A program made the translations under genes and the position numbers. Below are positions 37,377 through 44,997 of a stretch of 64,000 nucleotides of DNA, one piece after another. The stretch's first letter is position 1; each line of letters begins with the position of its first letter. Source of the stretch: Diadema setosum (lineage: Eukaryota > Echinodermata > Echinoidea > Diadematoida > Diadematidae); assembly GCF_964275005.1 (NCBI RefSeq), contig NC_092702.1, positions 7,178,330-7,242,329 of the forward strand, given 5' to 3'. A model generated the notes under the pieces. That model saw only the letters and a program-made list of their open reading frames with translations. It was not told where the DNA came from and ran no database searches.

Positions 37377-38956
37377 TTCATGCATGTGACATCATACACT
37401 GTAGTAGTATTCTCATCCAGCAGTCACTGTGCAGAAACTTCAAAAATTCATAACTTTTGAAGGGATTGTCCAAATTTCCTCAAAACTTTCATTGATGTTC
37501 TACTAATATTGCTGCATTCATTCAACCCGTATACATTGTGTACGTATATGAAGGTGAAATTGTCCTTTAACTCTCGCCAGTTTTTGAAGAGTGCAGAGCA
37601 AAGATGTAGCAGGCACTTGGTTACTGTCCTGTGGTTAAAAAGAAATTCCATTCTGATAGTTCATTGCTCAGAGAAATAAGTCGGGGAAAATTTGGGAGGA
37701 AAGTATGACACATTCAAGAAGTCATGAATTGTTAGTTTGAAGAGTTGTACAAATTGGCAACCCTGTCTGATGTACTACAGTGCATATAAAAAAAAAAGGG
37801 TAATCCAGATTTTGAAGGCTACTATTTCATAATAGTCAGCTATGAAGAGTGCATTGTTGGTTTTGAGGAAAGGGGAATTCTTCCTCTTTCCATTGATACC
37901 TATTATGTTGACAAATGTCATGCATGACTGAGTAAATTAACTTTGAAGACAAGAACGACGGATTGCACTTTTTCCAAGTTTTATCATGTTATCGTGTTAT
38001 CGTGAAGGAACAATGACTGTCTCACTGAATGCATGAGATCTCCGATGAAAGTGGTCAAATTTACAGGCCAGCCTGCACAACTGCAGCTTTGAGTTTAGTG
38101 TTTGTTCTGAACCTTTTTATGGTCCTCTACCTTCAACATGACCATGTTGTCGATATCTTGGTCACTCCCACAAAGGCTAACCCATTACCAATTTTTCTCT
38201 CTTCACATTCAAGATAAAATTATGTTTTGTTGCTGTGAGCTATGATTGGAATATAAACAGAGAAAATGGACTTAGTGGATGGCCTTTGTGGGAGTGATCA
38301 AGTTATTGGACAGGTGGCCATGTTAAAGGTTATGGACCATGAAATGTTAGAAGAAACCCTAAACACAAACCTTTTACAGGATTTAATCTAAGAGATTTCT
38401 CTCCCTTGCTCAAGAAGACATTCAGGCAAAGGCCCCATACTTTTATCAGGCAGTAGCTACTAGTACTCGTTTTACTTGTCCAACATTACATTGTAGTTGC
38501 CAATAGGCAAGCAGATATGTGGGTTAGCAGCACCGTGAATTGTCTTTGTCTCTTGCTTTAAAAGTGTGAATGATTATATTTTTCCTCGGACATGGTATTG
38601 TAGAGGCCAATGTTTACTGATCATGACGTGATATGTACTGCATCAGGTAAGATTGCCTGTGATTTTTGAAAGATGAAATTTAGTCAAAAACAACCCTGGG
38701 AAGTGAGGTGGAAGATTAAACATGTGTTCCGGTGAGGGTGACTGTTTACATGTACCCATATTTGTGACTTTATTCTCTGCTGGTCCCATGTCATGTATCT
38801 TGGCGTTGGTTTTATCATGACATGTCACATTTCCTTGATCACTGCAGGACGTTCCTCAGACACGTCATCCTTCCTTCATCCCATCTGCCCGAGGGGGACG
38901 GAATTCACTGGGTCAACCAGATCACGCCAGGCTACGTTGGGAAGAACGTTCCCTGA
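22653..38956 (+). CDS. ZDHHC16: Palmitoyltransferase ZDHHC16 homologue (7 coding exons)
   Basis: This is a DHHC-family protein S-acyltransferase, an integral membrane enzyme of the endomembrane system that transfers palmitate to cysteines of substrate proteins. Coding exons are 22653-22832, 24324-24515, 25006-25123, 26275-26408, 33341-33577, 34902-34975 and 38848-38956. All have GT/AG borders and matching phases, giving about 347 residues. The protein has an N-terminal LTYNSF segment, two early membrane segments ([20 protein letters not shown] and a second before HYYKG), the cysteine-rich domain ([32 protein letters not shown]), a third membrane segment ([14 protein letters not shown]), a fourth ([21 protein letters not shown]), and the [10 protein letters not shown] motif that follows it. 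Order and spacing match vertebrate ZDHHC16 (about 361-377 residues). The start is the first of two in-frame Mets (22653 or 22674); the frame is open further upstream to the acceptor. It is convergent with SLBP. Confidence 0.93.
23134..23625. mobile_element. TTAA-bounded fold-back MITE (~492 bp) in ZDHHC16 intron 1
   Basis: TTAA flanks at 23130-23133 and 23626-23629. The left half (GTAGAACACATCAGTGAAAG, GGATGAGGAAACTACTAGAGG) is an inverted copy of the right half (CTCTAGTAATCTCCTCATCC, TTTGTTCTACTAAATG). Arms are about 200 bases. It is related in sequence to the split element at 35538-37566. Confidence 0.8.
24324..24515 (+). CDS. ZDHHC16: ZDHHC16 coding exon 2
   Basis: 64 codons, phase 0 at both ends, acceptor TATAG|ATC and donor CTCAG|GTGACT. 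Encodes the first two membrane segments and the [15 protein letters not shown] loop that precedes the cysteine-rich domain. Confidence 0.92.
25006..25123 (+). CDS. ZDHHC16: ZDHHC16 coding exon 3 (zinc-binding part and DHHC)
   Basis: Acceptor TGCAG|ATT and donor TGCC|GTATCC. Encodes [20 protein letters not shown] and ends one base after the DHHC codons, so the catalytic Cys is the last complete codon. The 85-bp MITE lies only 40 bases into the following intron. Confidence 0.93.
25164..25248 (+). mobile_element. 85-bp TTAA MITE, copy 1 (ZDHHC16 intron 3)
   Basis: Starts CCCATCGAGGAC and ends TCCTCAACGGG, with TTAA on the right (25249-25252). The core CTCGAGTATACTCG is palindromic. Same length as the four other copies in the window. 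Confidence 0.8.
25383..25699. mobile_element. ~317-bp MITE with TCTCCCG-rich ends
   Basis: The left terminus TACCGATACAGAGACTCCAAC is the near-exact inverse of the right terminus GTTGGAGTCTCTGCCGATA. Subterminal TCTCCCG / CGGGAGA motifs recur in both halves. It lies in ZDHHC16 intron 3. No coding capacity. Confidence 0.75.
26275..26408 (+). CDS. ZDHHC16: ZDHHC16 coding exon 4
   Basis: Starts after CCAG and completes the Pro codon of [19 protein letters not shown]. It continues through the third membrane segment to [12 protein letters not shown], with donor AGG|GTGAGT in phase 0. Confidence 0.93.
26452..26675. repeat. Dispersed repeat, copy 1 of a pair
   Basis: CTGTAATGTATTCAGATTTT through CATGACAGAAATGG recurs with about 80% identity at 41020-41226 in the same orientation. 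It lies in ZDHHC16 intron 4. Type unknown. Confidence 0.75.
27266..27650. mobile_element. TTAA-bounded fold-back MITE, copy 2 (~385 bp)
   Basis: TTAA at 27262-27265 and 27651-27654. Termini are AGGGTGTGTACAG and CTGTACAGTCCCT. Two long inverted arms surround a short palindromic centre (GGCGTGGCCTGTCGCC). Sister copy of 10862-11242. It sits in the long ZDHHC16 intron 4. Confidence 0.85.
27868..27915. repeat. (GT)n-rich tract
   Basis: Imperfect GT/GTGC repeats inside ZDHHC16 intron 4. Confidence 0.8.
28679..28886. mobile_element. TA-flanked MITE with CTGTAAAACATG ends, copy 1
   Basis: TA is followed by CTGTAAAACATG at the left and CATGTTTTACAG followed by TA at the right. TA targets and CAG-type ends suggest a Tc1/mariner-like non-autonomous element. 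The interior is rich in TTCGCGAA-like palindromes. Sister copy at 48570-48767. Confidence 0.75.
28887..31413. other. ZDHHC16 intron 4, nothing recognised
   Basis: Intron sequence with T runs, A runs, a C run at 30774-30788 and short AAAT repeats. No exon or defined transposon was recognised. Confidence 0.4.
31414..31957 (+). mobile_element. CTCCGCC-type element (~540 bp)
   Basis: Begins CCTCCGCCAAGGGAGGAGG and ends with the inverse-type CTTGGCAGAGG plus a CTCTCAGAGTGCTTTTCTAG tail. The 5' part has the sequence AACTCAAAAAGTAGTTAACG. The 72-codon frame at 31698-31916 matches nothing I know. The build resembles the elements at 35761 and 44998. Confidence 0.6.
32107..32161. repeat. (GT)n microsatellite
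   Basis: About 26 uninterrupted GT units in ZDHHC16 intron 4. Confidence 0.95.
32692..32776 (-). mobile_element. 85-bp TTAA MITE, copy 2 (inverted)
   Basis: The left end is CCTGTTGAAGATGAG and the right end is CCATCCTCAATGGG, followed by TTAA at 32777-32780. The interior is in reverse orientation relative to the other four copies. Confidence 0.8.
33010..33088. repeat. 38-39-bp direct tandem duplication
   Basis: CTTTTACAGCCTAGTTATTC and the following bases through CCTAATCA are present twice head to tail, almost identical. A recent local duplication in ZDHHC16 intron 4. Confidence 0.9.
33341..33577 (+). CDS. ZDHHC16: ZDHHC16 coding exon 5
   Basis: 79 codons, acceptor TTCCAG|GCT and donor AATATT|GTGAGT. 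Encodes the luminal loop ([13 protein letters not shown]), the last membrane segment and [17 protein letters not shown]. The intron before it is almost 7 kb. No extra exon is needed to keep frame or homology. Confidence 0.93.
33789..33947. mobile_element. Short MITE with CAATTACCCC ends and CCTAA-like core
   Basis: The left end (CAATTACCCCTGGACAATTA) is the inverse of the right end (ATAATTGTCCTCGGGGGGTA). Between them is degenerate CCTAACCCTAACCCTAAT-type sequence that resembles telomere repeats. It lies in ZDHHC16 intron 5. Confidence 0.65.
34902..34975 (+). CDS. ZDHHC16: ZDHHC16 coding exon 6
   Basis: Acceptor TTTTAG|ATC and donor CACAG|GTCAGT, leaving two bases. Encodes [19 protein letters not shown], matching the conserved RNPYNYG...NWKVFLG segment of ZDHHC16. 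Confidence 0.93.
35761..36700 (+). mobile_element. Element with TGTCCCCGCCG ends and ~160-bp tandem units
   Basis: Ends are TGTCCCCGCCG (35761-35771) and CGGCGGGGACA (36690-36700). A (GTCC)n tract lies at 35820-35860. A unit starting AATGCTACTCCTTCGCC recurs at about 35891, 36039, 36197, 36358, 36519 and (partial) 36678, a period near 160. Each unit contains TGACCTTTGACC-type direct repeats. No protein is encoded. Confidence 0.85.
36800..37299. mobile_element. TTAA-bounded MITE, 500 bp
   Basis: TTAA at 36796-36799 and 37300-37303. Termini are CTCTTTATGTGCCA and TGGCACATAAAGAG, a perfect 14-bp inverted repeat. TTAA targets are characteristic of the piggyBac superfamily. No transposase is present. 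Confidence 0.85.
37315..37372. repeat. (TA)n microsatellite
   Basis: About 27 uninterrupted TA units, just before the right half of the split MITE. Confidence 0.95.
37571..38847. other. Rest of ZDHHC16 intron 6
   Basis: Intron sequence without a further recognised exon. CCACAAAGGC near 38169 and its inverse near 38282 hint at one more weak fold-back. Nothing else is supported. Confidence 0.35.
38848..38956 (+). CDS. ZDHHC16: ZDHHC16 coding exon 7 with stop
   Basis: Acceptor TGCAG|GAC. Encodes [17 protein letters not shown] and the C-terminus, ending GKNVP and TGA at 38954-38956. The tail differs from vertebrate proteins, as is common for this family. The 3' UTR begins at 38957. Confidence 0.92.
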
Positions 38957-39113
38957 CCCTTGACCTGGGAGCAAAGCTCCCCATTTTCACTTCTTAGGGA
39001 AAACAAAAACAAAAACAAAAAACAAAATTAGAAATTAGTCAGGAACAAGGCAAGCTATGGTAGCTTGTGAAGTGGTAGATACTTGTACATGACAATCACA
39101 GAATGTCTAAGGT

Positions 39114-39145
<32 letters not shown>

Positions 39146-39932
39146 AACATTAGTGAAAGAGTTCTAGTGTTTTATAAGTGTGTTGAATGGAATATTGGAA
39201 CATGATTCTTGAGAGAAAATAGTTAGCATATTTATGGAAGCCCAAACATGACGTTCAGCATGAAGGTGACTTTCGAAAATGATGCAATATGCTGTTACAA
39301 GGTTTTGGGTGAGAGGACAACTTGTTTCAGTTGACCAAAGGGGGGGGGGGAGGGAAGAAGGCACCTTAGCAACCCGGCAAGTTTTTAGGAAGTCACCTTC
39401 TCGCCTTTCTGTCCTGAACAAGGTGCTGCAGCAGGCAAATGTTAGAAAACTGCCTTCTCGTTCTACACTAGGCACCAAGGTGAGTGTCAGCAAGTTACAG
39501 CTGTACCCTCCAGCCACATGTTTAATCTGCTGCTTGAATGTGACCAGCATCTGGTCTGTTCTCATTCTGTACTGTTCAAAGTTCTCTCACATGTGGGAAC
39601 ATTAAGAGCCTAATGTTCCACGGTTTTTATACTTTTGTGTACTGAAAAAGCATTTGTGATATTTTGCCCAGGTATTTTGCCATTGCCATATTTTTCTTGA
39701 CTCCCACTGAAAGTGTTTAGTGGAAGAGTATATCCTTTGTGTGACCATGAAATTTCATGGTTTAGCATTTGTGATTATTGAAAAAAAAAAACCCACAAAA
39801 CACACACACACTAGTTTAGATGACAGTTTCAAATTGAAGGGAACGGGAGGGGAGAATGCCAACTCCCACTGCAAGTATGTGCAATGACTATTAAAATATA
39901 CTTAATGCCAGTGCTTTGTGATTATAGAGGTA
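38957..39932 (+). other. ZDHHC16: Probable ZDHHC16 3' UTR and downstream flank
   Basis: Begins directly after the stop codon. Overlapping frames at 39164-39605 on both strands show no domain. AATAAA-type signals appear only further on (about 40752 and 40987), so the transcript end is not fixed. Confidence 0.4.
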
Positions 39933-40153
39933 CTGTATAAGCTGTTATTTTCACGAGGGTTTAATTTTCATAAATTTCGCAAATCACGGTTGCATCGCCA
40001 ATTTAACAACATGCAAAAATGTCTCCATGCGCTTTGTTAATAGAATATTAATGTAAGCGTCGGTGTTGTTTCCCGAAAACAACATCTCGCGAAAAAGTTT
40101 ATAACCTCGTCATTCGCGAAAATCTCTGTACGTGAAAATAACAGTGTATACAG
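39933..40153. mobile_element. TA-flanked MITE with CTGTATA ends, copy 3 type
   Basis: TA|CTGTATA at the left and TATACAG|TA at the right, with TTTCGCAAAT and CGCGAAAA motifs inside. Organised like the elements at 28679 and 48570 but diverged. Confidence 0.6.
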
Positions 40154-40198
40154 TAGGTGCATATTTTGGGGGGTGATTGATTTTTTTTTTTTTACCAT

Positions 40199-40227
40199 GT
40201 ATGTGTGTGTGTGTGTGTGTGTGTGGG
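40199..40227. repeat. (GT)n microsatellite
   Basis: About 13 GT units. Confidence 0.9.
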
Positions 40228-41019
40228 TATGTATGTTTGCAAATGGTACCTCAGTGTGATTATGCAAGAAATGTGGCCACACTTTTTTTTCTTTGGAGTA
40301 TATCACAGGCAGAGGCCCTCAAGTAAACAAGCCAGGGATTTTGTCCCCCACCGTTGTGCAGCCTGTACTTTTTTTAAACATATGAATAGCTGCTAACTAT
40401 GAGTAAAATTTAGTAATTAGTAGTAATTTCAGCATGCATGACTACTGTTTTTGGCCGCATGAAATTCTGCATATCAGTATTTTTCTATATTATGCTATGT
40501 GCTTCTATGCAAAACAACGAACTATTAGAAATTTGATATAAAGAATGATTAGTAAATTGTGCACAGACATGTTGGCAGCTATGCACAAGGAGTTTTGTGA
40601 AACTTTATCGCAAAAAGTTGTTTTTACATATACCTCCAGAATTCTTGGTTTCTGTGGTAACCCATCAAGTCCGAGAAACCATGTATCTATGGTTAGATGC
40701 TGTGTCTGCTAATTAAAATTTAAGTTTTCTTTACTAACATTTCATAAGTTAGAATAAACACTTTCTCATTTTAGCCCAATTCTAATCATATAGAAAGGTT
40801 TATTTCAGTCACACACTGATCAGAAGCCTCTAAATTGCTCAACGTTCATGAAATTTTTGAGGTGGCTACACAATTGAAACATGTTGATTAATGTTTCCTT
40901 GTCAAATTGACAATATTTGTGGACTCCGTACAGATTTTATGAATTTCACCAGTTTCATCTAATCTTTTTTCCAAATATAGTATAGGCAATAAAATTCAAA
41001 ATTTCAACAGACCGGCTCT

Positions 41020-41226
41020 GTAATGTATTCAGACTTTATGCATGCTTTGTTCTCAAAAGTTGCCCTTAACCACAAAGCTTGCCAGAGGCTAGCCCTTCCT
41101 AGCAGCAACCAAGTGAATTCTGCCCCATTGAGCATAACTTGTGGGAGCAGCTGAATTAAATGCTAAGTTTTTATGCTGTAAAAAAAAAGAAACATCCATA
41201 AATTGTAATACATGACAGAAATGGTC
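41020..41226. repeat. Dispersed repeat, copy 2 of a pair
   Basis: Matches 26452-26675 in the same orientation over most of its length, with small indels. Confidence 0.75.
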
Positions 41227-41362
41227 TATTTGATGAGGACAAGAGGATAAATCCTGGAGCAAAATTGCTTGAAGGTCTTAATGGGGTGAAGGTGTGCTTG
41301 CCCTGCAGAGATTTGTACTAGAGCCATGAGAGTCAACGAACCAGTTTGTTCCTGCACAAAGA

Positions 41363-41365
<3 letters not shown>

Positions 41366-41440
<75 letters not shown>
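41366..41440. repeat. (GT)n microsatellite
   Basis: About 37 GT units with one GC interruption. Frames of V/C or T/H repeats here are artefacts. Confidence 0.95.
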
Positions 41441-41444
<4 letters not shown>

Positions 41445-41541
41445 ATGGGTTCACCATTATTACGATATGCCAGAAACTGGTTAATATCCATGCGTTGCTT
41501 TTGTTGCTGTGCTTCAGATGCAGTATGAACCACCATCTTAA

Positions 41542-41913
41542 AGGGGATGGCTAGTAACTAATCAGTAGGAATCAGTGGGAATGCTGGGGGATGATTGCTC
41601 CAGTCCTTGTGGGATTCATTTAAGAGTACATTATATATCTATTGTTGTGTGAAAATTATTTGCTTCAGAATGGTCTCATATTCAAGTAATGTGCAGTTCA
41701 ATGTTTCCAGGTTAGCATGCCTGTACAGTGTCGGGGCGATCGTTAACGGCCCATTGAACTGCACATTATTTGAATATGAAACCATTCTGAAGCAAATAAT
41801 TTTTACACAACAATAGATATATAATGTACTCTTAAATGAATCCCTCAAGGATTGGAACAATCATCCCCCAGCATTCCCACTGATTCCCACTGATCAGTTA
41901 CTAGCCATCCCCT
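41542..41913. mobile_element. Near-perfect TTAA fold-back MITE (372 bp)
   Basis: TTAA at 41538-41541 and 41914-41917. Arms 41542-41702 and 41753-41913 are inverted copies with very few mismatches; termini are AGGGGATGGCTAGTAACT and its inverse. Because of this symmetry, both strands encode almost the same meaningless 73-codon frame. The central spacer is about 50 bases. The high arm identity suggests recent origin or gene conversion. Confidence 0.92.
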
Positions 41914-42204
41914 TTAAGGATAAGTTTATAGGTGTTTTTTTTTGTATGAAAATGTTATCGGTGGTATTATTGGCGTTCTGCACTAGTAAAGCAATTTTTC
42001 TTGTAGTCCTTTGTAGTTCCAAGTATGGTACTACAGTAGATATCTCTATATATAGTTTGATCAAAAGTCAGTACTAGATTCTAGAAAGTTGCTGGGTCAG
42101 AGTTTGGCCATTCATGTTGGGCTGATATCTGTGCCATCAGCAGTAGGTAAGAGTAGCTTTTTGTTTGCAGTGATGACTGTCTGGGGCATGAAGGTGTCGC
42201 TGGC

Positions 42205-42358
42205 GGATCCAGGTATTCCGTAAAGGGGAGGCGCCTTTGCAAAATTGAAGGGGGGCACACGCATCCCCCCCCCTATTTTTTTCTTTTTATCCCTTTTGTT
42301 TTAACCAGAAATAGAGAGGGGTTGCGCGCCCGGTGCGCCCCCTTCTGGTCCACCACTG
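42205..42358. mobile_element. Short hAT-like element (~155 bp)
   Basis: The left end GCTGGCGGATCCAGG and the right end CTTCTGGTCCACCACTG are imperfect inverses. G-rich, T-rich and GCGCGCCCGGTGCGCCCC segments match the terminal module of the 1798-3255 array. No coding capacity. Confidence 0.6.
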
Positions 42359-43363
42359 GGTGTGATACCTGTCTTTTCTTGACAGTGTTAAATCATTCTT
42401 TCTGACTTGTGTCAAGAGAATGTGGTTCATGAACTCTTGAATTCATGAATTTCCTTTCAAGTTCTGCATTATTTGCAAAATGCAGCAAAGTGCATTAAAA
42501 ATTCCACACTGCAAAAATATCTACTTTTACACTACAGGATGAATCTACATAAAACCATTGGTTTTGCTTTCTATTACATTGTTTTTCAAAGTGTGATTTT
42601 TAGAATTTTGTTTTAAATGTTAGTCCAGCTTGTTTTGGTACAACCCTTCCATAAGTGTTTTCATGAACCAAACTTAGTGAAACAGATTTTAATGTTACCT
42701 TTATAGGTATCAGCTGTGTGTGTCTCTCTCTCCCTTTCTTTCTTTTCTCTTGCACTGCCATATTTGTTGTGCTCAATCTCCTATGCAGTCATATCTGAAC
42801 TTCCTTCGAGGGGCTGTTGGTACTACTAGTATTTGCCATTTTGTCTTGAGTTATTGTAGGTGTAATAAGAGTTTTCTCTTAAGTGAAGTTCTTGATTGAG
42901 CTTCAAAAGTCAGTACTGTATCCTTCTCTGACCAATTTCTGGGAGTCTTTACACAGTCAAAACATGATCTGGGTTGGAATTATGCATTTGTATGAAACAC
43001 TTTTTTGTCAGTCACACAATTTGAGATGAGAACTAGTGCTGTTTGAACAAGTGCAACAGACTATTGGACAACTCATTGGGGACTGTGCCAAGAGCTTTTC
43101 ACAAATTTGCAATGCAATGTCCATTTACAGTTTTTTTTTTCTGTGTGATGACTGACTGCAAGGCTATAAGGATGCATAATAACCTCTCAATGCATTATAT
43201 GTCTTGATATCTAGATGTCCAAAATTTATCTTATTTCAAACTCTAGTATTTGTTTGTGCAATTTCAGTGTTTGTATGGCTTGTGTTTTGTTCCACTAAAG
43301 CAACCTCCCTGTCTAGAGCAAACCGTGTTGATCTTTACAGGCAGGTGATTAGCCCTGATCTCT
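42359..43363. other. Intergenic, nothing recognised
   Basis: Unique AT-rich sequence with no supported exon, RNA gene or transposon. Confidence 0.4.
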
Positions 43364-43367
43364 TTAA

Positions 43368-44139
43368 CCCTAACTAGGCCGGGCTATTCAGGTAGATGAT
43401 AGAGCCGGGGGGGGGGCCTCCCAGGCCCCCTCTCCGGATCTCGGCCGTCGACCGCGCGATCACGACGAAAATTGGCACAGGCATTGCCTATGATGTAATC
43501 TAAGGTACCATGAAGTTAATTTTTTCAAAAATTATCATTTACACTAAATTATGCTAATTTATGCATAAGGATGCATGAAATCAGACAATTTGGTATAAAT
43601 CACTAAATAAAGCTCAAAACAGGCACATTTTTTGTGTAAATATTCTTTTTAGTGTCCTTAGCAAATGTAAGAGAAAAAACTTGCGCAATCAGAAAAAATT
43701 TCCTAAGTATTTTATTGTTTTTTGAATTTCTTATGTATTTCTTTGTTTTTTCGACTTTATGTTTTTCTTTGTTTTTTCGATGAAAATTGTGCGTGACATT
43801 GTTCCGAACAAGAAAATGCGTTATTAATCGATTTTAATCAATAAAACCCCAAAATAATCATGCTTTTATGAAATTTGCCTGTAAGCACAGTTTGCATTGA
43901 AATTGTACACAAATTCACGTTTTTGAGCAATTTTTGGTCTGACATGCACGTGCATATTTATGCACAACTTCGGAACCGCACACCCGGGCATCGCAAATTT
44001 GGTGTCAAAAGATGCAGGAGACTCCAAAGAAAAAAGTCATAAAACGTCGCGGCGATAGCTTCTCGCGATAGCGATACATCGCGCGAAAGGTCGAGGGGGG
44101 GGGCCTCGGAGGCCCCCCCCCCCCCCGGCCTAGTTAGGG
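43368..44139. mobile_element. 772-bp TTAA element with G/C-run ends
   Basis: TTAA at 43364-43367 and 44140-44143. Termini CCCTAACTAGGCCGGG and its exact inverse form a 16-bp repeat. Just inside each end is a G run paired with a C run (GGCCTCCCAGGCC, GGCCTCGGAGGCC) that can fold into strong hairpins. TTAA targets and CCC ends are typical of piggyBac-type elements. The interior encodes nothing recognisable. Confidence 0.88.
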
Positions 44140-44719
44140 TTAAGAGAAAAGAATTAGTGTGATGTGAGTGAGTGAAGACAAAAATTAATTTTGTTTTTTG
44201 TTTCAATGTTTGTGATACAGGTATTGCAGTTTTCAGTGAGTTATTCTCCATTACCAAGATATACTAGGCACTCATTTCAATGATTAATGGAAGATAAACC
44301 TCGATCATAATAAATACCCATTAGTCTCTTCAAAAAAATCTTGCTGTGGTCAATTCTGTCATACAATGACAAAATTTTCTTCGGCAGGTTCATAGCCTGT
44401 GTGCCGATTGCTTGTATAGAGAGGTCACCTGTGTGAAAAGTGCAATGTTTTGTCTGAAATTCAGAGTTTGAGAGAAAATGAGCTGAGGAAACTTCCTCTG
44501 ATGTTCATTCTTGCAGACATGGATGGTACTCACTGCTTCATATTGGTGAGAGTATCTGTCACATTGATTGGTAAAGTCATTGTCAAATAATGTAAACTTC
44601 TAGAAGGTGAAGCTTAATCCTTGATGTACCCACCGAGCACCTTGCAAGGTTCAACTGTTTTTTCCTTCAAATTTTGATCTAATTTTATGCATGTACATTG
44701 TATCCACAGGGATTATTAA

Positions 44720-44804
44720 CCCGTTGAGGACAGTCCGATTTTGCTACAACATGCATTTCCCATAGACACCTGCCCAAGTATACTCGGGACTCGTCCTCAA
44801 CGGG
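44720..44804 (+). mobile_element. 85-bp TTAA MITE, copy 3
   Basis: TTAA (44716-44719), then CCCGTTGAGGAC at the left and GTCCTCAACGGG at the right, followed by TTGA (one change from TTAA). Confidence 0.85.
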
Positions 44805-44997
44805 TTGAGGAATGGAACAGAAGTGTTCTTGTCCGAGGTACATTTGAAAGAGTAACTACCTTTTAGCATGTTATGTGGGACAGTCAAATACCGTCCAGTT
44901 AGGGATTGAATGATCATCATTTGGTAGATGAATATTTTGCAGTTTGCCCAAGGGTTGAACTTTTTGTCATGTTCTCCCAGTGGAGTTTTTTTTTTTT

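Larger units (their letters stand above)
35538..37566. mobile_element. TTAA fold-back MITE split by nested insertions
   Basis: The left half (35538 to about 35760, starting AGGACAAGTCCACC) and the right half (about 37370-37566, ending ATTGTCCT) are inverted copies. Both are flanked by TTAA (35534-35537 and 37567-37570). Shared motifs include GTAGAACACATCAGTGAATG on the left and its inverse on the right. About 1.6 kb of other repeats separates the halves. Located in ZDHHC16 intron 6. Confidence 0.8.

Noticed and set aside
39164..39605. Overlapping 108- and 133-codon frames on both strands
   Set aside because: They lie just after the ZDHHC16 stop, show no domain and overlap each other; most likely 3' UTR.
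41595..41860. Two similar 73-codon frames on opposite strands
   Set aside because: They are the two arms of one palindromic MITE read on each strand, not paralogous genes.
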